Assembly: GCF_030913705.1 (NCBI RefSeq)
Contig: NZ_CP133190.1
Coordinates: 3,557,501-3,621,500 of the forward strand
DNA from: Anaerocolumna sp. MB42-C2
GTDB lineage: Bacteria > Bacillota > Clostridia > Lachnospirales > Lachnospiraceae
Reading direction: 5' to 3'
Length of the DNA: 64,000 nt
Shown here: positions 57,389-64,000 of the stretch, in pieces
Position numbering within the stretch: position 1 is the stretch's first letter
Layout: each line of letters starts with the position of its first letter
Translations under genes and position numbers: made by a program
The notes under the pieces: model-generated
What the model was told of the DNA's origin: nothing
What the model saw: only the letters and a program-made list of their open reading frames with translations
Databases searched by the model: none

Positions 57389-59104
57389 TTATAGTTTTGG
57401 ATTAGTTGCCACAAATGTAGTAATCATTTCAAATATTTTGGTAATATCCAGTTTCCCATATCCCCAGTCCGGATTTGGGTACGTTAGAGTGGAATCTCTG
57501 TCAGCGCCCTGGATGAATAATTTTTTAATTGTGCTTGTATTTATTTTAGAATAATAACCTTTTGACAGACCCCACTCTAATATAATGGCTGCAATTCCTG
57601 CTGCATAAGCAGCCGCAATGCTGGTACCGGTACATAAAATGAATTGGTTATTTAATCCAGGTGCCAGCAGATTCACACCCGGTGCCGCGACGTCTGGCTT
57701 AGGATAATTGTTAATGGTGAAACCTTTACTTGCATAATAATATAAAGCACCGTTTATCATATTATATGCCGTCATGCAGATTAAATTAGTTTGATTTCCC
57801 GGTGCGGTGATGGTGGTATTATTGTTGGATTTATAAAAAAATGTACTTTTGGATATAAAATTATTCATAGGAAGCCAAAAATGAAATTGCAATGGTAATT
57901 CTTCTGATTTGCCATAGATATAGAAACGCCAGATTCCAGGCGCCGGTTTAATAAATCGGAAAACAATAAATTGATTATTACTTTGGGGTTCCTGCAGCTG
58001 GTTGTCTATTATCAACATAGTATCTTTATACTTATAAATCTGTGTCTTATTAAAAACTTCCGCTGTTGCTGTTATGAATTCACCAGTGGGCGAAAAAATA
58101 TCAATAAAGAACCGGTTGGGTGAGGTGCTGCGAAACTGCATGGAAAATCCCTGTTCATTATTACCCACGTTAAGAAACACATTATCGGTAGCGGCCGGAC
58201 TTACAATATCACCGTAATAATGGTGTCGGCGGTTTCCCTCATTACCGGCTGATACGATAACACAATTGCCGGGATGATCACTGACCATAGCCAGGTATCT
58301 GCTTATTATCCGGTTTCCGGTATGATCGCTTTGGCCGGTACCGATTCCAAGGCAGATAACCAGAGGTCTTTTTAAACGATCCGCTACCTGGGTCAAATAC
58401 TTTATACCCATTATAATGTCATTTTCCTGATAACACAGGGTATCTTCCGGTATTACGAAGAATTTTTTCAGATAGGGTTTCGCAGGTTTTAACTTAACAA
58501 TTACAAATTCAGCATTAGGTGAAATGCCTGAAAAATTATTTTCGAGGTTGGGAGAACCGGCCGCTATGCCTGCTATTGCCGTACCGTGTCCTATTTCATC
58601 CATGCTTGGAACTACGGCTAAAGGATTGGGAGCCAAAAAGGCCTGATTAATCTGAGCCTGTTTATACTCTGTACCATAATAAAATCCTTCCGGATAATCA
58701 TTTATACTGTCTATTGTCTGATCCCAGATAGCAGTTACTTTGGAGGTAACGGAAGAGTTAATAAAAGCAGGGTTTCTATAATCAATACCTGTATCAACAA
58801 TGCCAATTAAAACACCTTGGCCTGTATAATCCTGTGAGGATTCGTTCAGTCTTTGAATTTGAAAAGTAGTATCGGCAGAGTCAGATAACAGACCAAAGCA
58901 GGTTGGTATGGAAAAATATCCGAACTTGCTTATACTATCCGGTCCCATATTATATTCCGGAATATGAAGAACTGCAAAATTAGGGTTAATAATATTAATA
59001 GATCCATCCGGATAGTTCTTAAATAGATTCATATTGCCGTTATATTCGATTAATAGATCAGCATATTCATTGCTTGTTATTTGGTATCGTTCTGCATCTG
59101 TCAT
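57389..59104 (-). CDS. Subtilisin-like (S8) peptidase, Csp-like
   Basis: 571 residues. Catalytic triad visible: Asp in IVDTGID, His in GHGTAIAG and Ser in GTSIAAAY, with the oxyanion Asn region SAGNEG. The insertion between Asp and His and a jelly-roll segment, with no signal peptide, resemble Csp-type germination peptidases of spore formers, but not surely a germination role. N-terminal ~90 residues could be a prodomain. Weak ribosome binding site. Confidence 0.85.
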   Translation of the reverse strand: MTDAERYQITSNEYADLLIEYNGNMNLFKNYPDGSINIINPNFAVLHIPEYNMGPDSISKFGYFSIPTCFGLLSDSADTTFQIQRLNESSQDYTGQGVLIGIVDTGIDYRNPAFINSSVTSKVTAIWDQTIDSINDYPEGFYYGTEYKQAQINQAFLAPNPLAVVPSMDEIGHGTAIAGIAAGSPNLENNFSGISPNAEFVIVKLKPAKPYLKKFFVIPEDTLCYQENDIIMGIKYLTQVADRLKRPLVICLGIGTGQSDHTGNRIISRYLAMVSDHPGNCVIVSAGNEGNRRHHYYGDIVSPAATDNVFLNVGNNEQGFSMQFRSTSPNRFFIDIFSPTGEFITATAEVFNKTQIYKYKDTMLIIDNQLQEPQSNNQFIVFRFIKPAPGIWRFYIYGKSEELPLQFHFWLPMNNFISKSTFFYKSNNNTTITAPGNQTNLICMTAYNMINGALYYYASKGFTINNYPKPDVAAPGVNLLAPGLNNQFILCTGTSIAAAYAAGIAAIILEWGLSKGYYSKINTSTIKKLFIQGADRDSTLTYPNPDWGYGKLDITKIFEMITTFVATNPKL

Positions 59105-59213
59105 ATACTTATTTACCTATTATATTTCTTAATATCTTATATGATTTAAAAACGAAATGGTGCCTGATGGGAGATAATTTATAAGTTTTTAAGCACTGAT
59201 TCTGCATAAGGTA

Positions 59214-59954
59214 TTACCAGTCTTCTGCATGAAAAATTATTTCATTCCTTTGAGTACTTATGGCAATCAGACTTATCTTACCATGATTCCAGTTATTCTG
59301 TTTATATGGTTTACCCTCAATAAGATAAATTGTAAAATCCTCCGGTAGTTCATCATAACCTGCATCATAAAAATCAGCAGTATTGATACCGTTGTTCTCT
59401 GCGTTGCTGTCATTTGATTTCCCAATCCATTTAGCACCTTGGGATAATGCTTTTACATATTTATTGATAGAAACGGAATCGGATGTGTACTTTAAGTCAA
59501 ATTGCTCACCACCCTGCAGGAAAGCAGGATTATAATGAAAGCTTATATTTTGAGCATCTGCTGGAATTTTATCAGGAAAACACCTGGTTAAAGGGTTATT
59601 AGGATAACCCGTAACTTTTAAGACCCTTTCGTATCTATTAATATCAACCGTTGTTGTCAACGCTGCATTGATTGACATAAAAATAAATACAATTGACATT
59701 CCGATTCCGAGAGCAAAAATAAGCAGGCTGGTTATTATAGTTGAAGCAGTAATACTCAATTTATCCGCAGCAGTATAAAAGGTTACAATTCCAAAGCAAA
59801 GAAAAGGTATTATAAAAATAAGACCTTTTATATAATATGGATTTACAACAGTTAATGTAAAAAGCAAATATAATCCTGTAAATAATATAAAAGAAATAAT
59901 CGTCAAAAAGGCAGGATAGGGAGCTTTTTTAAAGATCTTCAATACTTTATTCAT
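59214..59954 (-). CDS. Membrane protein, unknown
   Basis: 246 residues. About three or four hydrophobic helices in the first 120 residues, then an extracytoplasmic-type domain with AQNISFHYNPAFLQGG. No family recognised. GGAGA before the ATG. The 394 nt to the next gene hold a divergent control region; a -35-like TTGGTT is seen but no clear promoter. Confidence 0.65.
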   Translation of the reverse strand: MNKVLKIFKKAPYPAFLTIISFILFTGLYLLFTLTVVNPYYIKGLIFIIPFLCFGIVTFYTAADKLSITASTIITSLLIFALGIGMSIVFIFMSINAALTTTVDINRYERVLKVTGYPNNPLTRCFPDKIPADAQNISFHYNPAFLQGGEQFDLKYTSDSVSINKYVKALSQGAKWIGKSNDSNAENNGINTADFYDAGYDELPEDFTIYLIEGKPYKQNNWNHGKISLIAISTQRNEIIFHAEDW

Positions 59955-60348
59955 TATGATAGATTCTCCATTCTATAAATTTCTCCTGATAAATCTTGAT
60001 TATGACTCGGTAACACTATCATCATTTCCTAATTTATTAAGCTGTGATTGATAAACATACTTGTTTTATGCCTTAAGTATAAAACAAATGGAAGAATATA
60101 GCAAATAAATTGGCATTTATAATTCAAGTCTTTTGGACTAATTAACGAATTTAAGTATAAAAAATGAATAATTTAAGCAGTAATTTTATATCTGTAACTC
60201 ATTTTTTGCAGATTTTTAAAAGTAATATCAAAAAATTATAATTACATTTGCTATTTTTCAAAGATGTTAGCAATTTTTCCTTGGTTTACACCATGTAACA
60301 TACATACTAGAATGAGAACAAAACAGAATAAAAGGAGGTGTTGAGGTT

Positions 60349-61341
60349 TTGAAGAGATATGGAACAGTTAGAACAAAAGAAATAAGTGCGGTGCCATATA
60401 ACAAAAAGAAAAAGGTTAGCCTATTTCAGGATATTGCAAGAAATAAGTTTTCTTATATCATTGCATTACCGGCAATTCTTTATGTATTTATATTCAGTTA
60501 TATGGCGTATCCGTATATGCTGATTGCCTTTCAGCGGTATGATTATAGAAATAATTCCATTTTTGATATTATATTCAGAGCTAAGTGGGTCGGGTTTCAT
60601 AATTTTAAATTTTTCTTCCAGTCACAAAATGCTTTTCGCGTTACGTTTAATACTATTTATTTAAATGTTTTATTTATATTAACAGGAACCATAATGGCAG
60701 TGGTAATGGCACTTCTGCTGAATGAACTGCGTTGTAAGTGGTTCGTTAAGACAACACAGTCGGTAATGTTGTTTCCAAGTTATATTTCCTGGATTATGGT
60801 CAGTTATATATTAATAAGTTTATTCTCTACGGAGTATGGCTTGGTGAATTCGTTCTTAAAATCAATCGGAACGGAACCTGTGAACTGGTATACCAATCCG
60901 GACGTGTGGCCGGTTATACTAGTGATCATGCGAATCTGGAAGGGTGCCGGTATGAGTGCCATAATCTTTCTGGCTTCCATTACAGGCATTGATGATTCCT
61001 TATATGAAGCTGCATCTATTGACGGAGCCGGACGTTTACATAAGGTATTTCGAATTACCATTCCTTTAATTATGCCCACAATTATTATTATGACATTATT
61101 ATCGCTGGGTAAAATTATGTACGGTGACTTTGGTATGATATATGCTTTGGTTGGAGATAATGGTACGCTATATAAAACCACAGATATTATTGATACTTAT
61201 ATATTCCGTTCCATGCGGCAGGTAGGGGATATGTCCCAGTCTACAGCAATCGGTTTATTCCAGTCAGGCATCGGATTCATTATGGTTTATGGCTCTAACT
61301 GGCTGACCAGAAAATTTTATCCCGATGGTGCATTATATTAA
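60349..61341 (+). CDS. Sugar ABC importer permease (LplB-like)
   Basis: 330 residues, six helices. Contains the permease EAA motif YEAASIDGAGRLHKVFRITI. TTG start with AAAGGAGG upstream. First of a three-gene polysaccharide/oligosaccharide importer operon of the LplABC/YtcP type; no ATPase is present in the window. Confidence 0.93.
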   Translation: MKRYGTVRTKEISAVPYNKKKKVSLFQDIARNKFSYIIALPAILYVFIFSYMAYPYMLIAFQRYDYRNNSIFDIIFRAKWVGFHNFKFFFQSQNAFRVTFNTIYLNVLFILTGTIMAVVMALLLNELRCKWFVKTTQSVMLFPSYISWIMVSYILISLFSTEYGLVNSFLKSIGTEPVNWYTNPDVWPVILVIMRIWKGAGMSAIIFLASITGIDDSLYEAASIDGAGRLHKVFRITIPLIMPTIIIMTLLSLGKIMYGDFGMIYALVGDNGTLYKTTDIIDTYIFRSMRQVGDMSQSTAIGLFQSGIGFIMVYGSNWLTRKFYPDGALY

Positions 61342-61384
61342 AGGGCATATTCAAAAAGCTATTTCGTTTTACAATTGCCTATAT
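61342..61384 (+). repeat. R2 leader hairpin element, copy 3 (short)
   Basis: GGGCATATTCAAAAAGCTAT, then TTCGTTTTACAATTGCCTATA; 5' arm reduced by the upstream coding end. Lies 28-34 nt before the next start. Confidence 0.65.
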
Positions 61385-61411
61385 ACATAAAAAAAGAAAG
61401 GAGGAAGAAAA

Positions 61412-62332
61412 TTGAAAAATAAGATCAAACCTAAAAAGAAAACCATGGTAACAGTCACCAAAAAAAAGCTGAATTGGTCTAATTTTATCATTGGGGGAGT
61501 CATTTTGGCATTCGCACTGATTTGCCTGTTACCCATGGTATTAACCTTTATGGTGTCCGTAACGGATGAAACCTCCATAATGCGTAACGGATATAGCTTT
61601 TTTCCAAAAAAGTTATCTCTATATGCTTATAAACTTATATTTCAAGGCGGGTCTGATGTAATACGAAGTTATTTCATATCCATCTTTATAACAGTAGCAG
61701 GAACCTTACTTGCGATTGTAATTACAGGACTTGCGGCTTACACCTTGGCAAATAAAAAAGTAAAATACCGGAATCTTCTTGGGATGTATTTCTTTATCCC
61801 GATGGTATTTGGTTCCGGAATCGTTCCCTGGTATTTAATCTGTGATATGCTCCATCTGCGTAATAATTTATTGGCTTTGATCGTACCGGGACTGTTGTTT
61901 AACACGTTTAACATGTTTTTAGTCCGGAATTTTATGAGTTCATTACCGGACTCTTTAAGGGAATCGGCTACTATAGACGGAGCTAATGATATGATAATTG
62001 CATTAAAAATATACTTTCCCTTGACGGTTCCCGCACTGGCTACGGTAGGATTATTTTATGGGTTGGGCTACTGGAATGACTGGTGGAATGCGGTTATGTT
62101 AGTGGATAATGAAAAGTTATATCCCGTACAATATTTACTGCTGCAGCTAAAATCACAAATCAGCATGTTAAAAGATCTACAGTATTTAAGCGGAACGGCA
62201 TCAGCGGTGGCACCGGCGGAATCGCTTAAGATGGCAACGGCAATTGTAACTATAGGGCCCATTGTACTTTTATATCCATTTTTACAAAAATATTATGTAA
62301 AAGGTTTGATAGTTGGCTCTGTTAAGGGTTAA
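61412..62332 (+). CDS. Sugar ABC importer permease (LplC-like)
   Basis: 306 residues, six helices. EAA motif RESATIDGANDMIIALKI and typical C-terminal KGLIVGSVKG. TTG start after AAAGGAGG. Partner of the upstream permease. Confidence 0.94.
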   Translation: MKNKIKPKKKTMVTVTKKKLNWSNFIIGGVILAFALICLLPMVLTFMVSVTDETSIMRNGYSFFPKKLSLYAYKLIFQGGSDVIRSYFISIFITVAGTLLAIVITGLAAYTLANKKVKYRNLLGMYFFIPMVFGSGIVPWYLICDMLHLRNNLLALIVPGLLFNTFNMFLVRNFMSSLPDSLRESATIDGANDMIIALKIYFPLTVPALATVGLFYGLGYWNDWWNAVMLVDNEKLYPVQYLLLQLKSQISMLKDLQYLSGTASAVAPAESLKMATAIVTIGPIVLLYPFLQKYYVKGLIVGSVKG

Positions 62333-62346
62333 TTATAAATTCAAAA

Positions 62347-62403
62347 GTAATTGCAAAACTATATAAATTTTTTGAAAATACAAGAATCTTGTTTTGTAAT
62401 TAC
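62347..62403 (+). repeat. R2 leader hairpin element, copy 4
   Basis: Arms GTAATTGCAAAAC/GTTTTGTAATTAC with one G-U, then CTATTATA; ends 28 nt before the binding-protein start. Confidence 0.75.
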
Positions 62404-62430
62404 CTATTATAATGAATAGGAGAGGTGTTT

Positions 62431-63972
62431 ATGAAGAAAGGAATTGCTTTATTACTTACCGTTATGATGGTTATTTCCATTTTTGCCGGCTGCAGTAACA
62501 AAACAGATACGGACACGGCAGGAGGTAAACAAACAGAGGGGCAGTCAACAACGGGAAGCACTGCATCAAATGACAATACGACATCGGATGAGGTGGTAAA
62601 ACTGGTTTATGTTGTTCCGGGAGATGCTCCTAAAGATTTAGAGAGAGGTCTTAAAAATGTAAACGATAAATTACTGGCAGATGGTGTCGGTGTTCAGATT
62701 GAAGTAAAATTTATCGCATGGGATGCATGGGATCAGAAACTTAATATTATGCTTTCTACCGGAGAAGAGTTTGACATGTTCCATGTTATGAACGACCGTG
62801 TGTCGCTGGCAAATTACGCCTCCAGAGGAGCATTGACAGATCTTGCTGAAATAATTAACCAATACGGTCCTGCAATTAAAGAAAAAAATCCGGAAAGTGC
62901 TATGAAATCCGGACAGGTTGGCGGCAAACAATACGGTATTCCGGCTTATTGGGTGGAAAGTGCATTAAATCATCAGGCTTCCCTCAGAATGGACATCTTG
63001 AAGAAATACAATCTGGAAATTCCATCCACATTTGAGGAATTAACCACTGCCTACGAAACAATTATGAAAAACTGGGAGGGTAACCAAAAACCTTATTTTC
63101 CAATGTGCGGAACCGAACAGGTAGGCGGTTATTTCTTTAATAGTGATAATAACTATGTATTATATGATAAAATGTTCTATGTTAATCAGGACGGAACTGT
63201 TAAAAATTATTTCGAAACCGATGCTTTTAAAGAAAGCTGCAACAAAGCACGTCTGTGGTATGAAAAAGGACTCATTAACCCGGATGTATTAACAACAACT
63301 AAGGACCAGATGAATAATCAGTTGAGTTCCGGAGACTGGCTTGTTCATGCAGGTACTATCGGAGATATTACCGGTATTAAGAAAAACTATCCTGATATTA
63401 CAATAGATGATTTTGTTTGGTTGGATTTTGATACGAAAACACCGGAAATCCGCCCTTATGGTACACGTAATATGCAGGCGGTTCCTCTATCCAGCAAACA
63501 TCCGGAAGCGGCAGTTAAATTTATTAACTGGTTATATTCCGGCCAGGATAATTTTGATTTATTTATATATGGAACGGAGGGTACGGATTATAAGAAACTG
63601 GATGGAAGAAATTATGAAGCGATTACCGATGTCACATCCGGTGCTGCACCGTATTCTTTCCCGACCTGGATGATCGGTAATATCAATTACGAATATACCA
63701 GTGCCAATGCACCGAAGATAACCAATGAGCATCTTTATCAACTGGATAATAACGCGGTGGAAGGAGTCGCTTCCAAATTCACCTTTGACGGTTCAAAACT
63801 TCAGACTCAGCTGGCTGATGTTAATACGATTATAGCTTCTAATATAACACCTATGGCGTCCGGTGTAATAGATTATGATAGTAATATCGAGGAAACGTTA
63901 AAATTATTAAAGGATGCCGGTATTGATGATCTGGTAGCTGAATTTAACAAACAATTGGGAGAAAGTCAATAA
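62431..63972 (+). CDS. Extracellular sugar-binding lipoprotein (LplA-like)
   Basis: 513 residues. Lipoprotein signal with lipobox IFAGC, then a Thr/Ser-rich linker and a family 1 solute-binding protein fold (LMLSTGEEFDMFHVM). AGGAGAGG before ATG 62431, in preference to GTG 62425. It delivers an oligosaccharide to the two permeases; the substrate cannot be read. Confidence 0.93.
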   Translation: MKKGIALLLTVMMVISIFAGCSNKTDTDTAGGKQTEGQSTTGSTASNDNTTSDEVVKLVYVVPGDAPKDLERGLKNVNDKLLADGVGVQIEVKFIAWDAWDQKLNIMLSTGEEFDMFHVMNDRVSLANYASRGALTDLAEIINQYGPAIKEKNPESAMKSGQVGGKQYGIPAYWVESALNHQASLRMDILKKYNLEIPSTFEELTTAYETIMKNWEGNQKPYFPMCGTEQVGGYFFNSDNNYVLYDKMFYVNQDGTVKNYFETDAFKESCNKARLWYEKGLINPDVLTTTKDQMNNQLSSGDWLVHAGTIGDITGIKKNYPDITIDDFVWLDFDTKTPEIRPYGTRNMQAVPLSSKHPEAAVKFINWLYSGQDNFDLFIYGTEGTDYKKLDGRNYEAITDVTSGAAPYSFPTWMIGNINYEYTSANAPKITNEHLYQLDNNAVEGVASKFTFDGSKLQTQLADVNTIIASNITPMASGVIDYDSNIEETLKLLKDAGIDDLVAEFNKQLGESQ

Positions 63973-64000
63973 TAGTCAGTCAATTATTCCTTATGTTAAG

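Overview
The window looks like a chromosomal segment of a low-GC, anaerobic, Gram-positive Clostridia member, most likely Lachnospiraceae-like. The grounds are AT-rich intergenic DNA, AGGAGG-type ribosome binding sites, AdhE-type fermentation, Gram-positive LytTR, GHKL, BlaI/M56 and DUF4367 regulators, a Csp-like subtilase and an LplABC-type sugar importer. Species cannot be fixed from the sequence alone.

Layout. 1-3104: 3' part of a 23S rRNA gene, tRNA-Asn and tRNA-Cys, with no 5S gene following. 3143-8269: two ABC exporter half-transporters with a LytTR/GHKL two-component pair and a 12-bp direct repeat of LytTR-site geometry. 8591-9508: glycosyltransferase. 9827-14464: Tat-exported flavoprotein lipoprotein with two TatA-like proteins, TatC, a ~25-bp tandem repeat, paired operators and a TetR regulator. 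14767-17096: BlaI/M56 antirepressor pair. 17429-20095: AdhE. 20401-21990: PIN-PhoH protein and a small membrane protein. 22403-26661: ABC-2 exporter with LytTR and DUF3021 regulators and two unrecognised membrane-associated proteins. 26876-34874: a small Asn/Ser-rich protein, a MacB-like ABC system with an amber-interrupted permease, a truncated kinase, a ferritin-like protein, and a LytTR regulator with a decayed kinase. 34969-41180: tRNA-Ala, an ABC-2 exporter with its OmpR-type two-component system and 11-bp direct-repeat boxes, a frameshifted AtuA-like gene, and tRNA-Gly with a partial 3' duplication. 41230-45229: heterodimeric ABC multidrug-type exporter preceded by a 24-codon leader ORF and two tandem terminators. 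45540-53088: ECF S component, MFS, Ogt, two HAD phosphatases, STM3941-like protein, ExoA, cyclase, M42 peptidase. 53089-57230: ECF sigma/anti-sigma module with secreted proteins, bounded by a 48-bp exact direct repeat of the M42 gene 3' end. 57389-59954: subtilase and a membrane protein. 60349-63972: sugar ABC importer.

Themes. Much of the window is regulated export: five ABC exporter systems, each beside a dedicated regulator or a leader-peptide attenuator, together with LytTR regulators at three loci. Between about 27 and 41 kb several regulatory or transport genes are broken (amber stop, truncation, frameshift), so part of this stretch is decaying.

Two uncatalogued intergenic repeat families stand out. 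R1 is a ~165-bp structured element with terminal inverted repeats in three copies. R2 is a hairpin element in four copies, each placed 28-34 nt before a start codon in the same orientation, which suggests an mRNA leader element. The 48-bp-bounded sigma-factor module and the leader-ORF attenuator are the other leading candidates for new biology.
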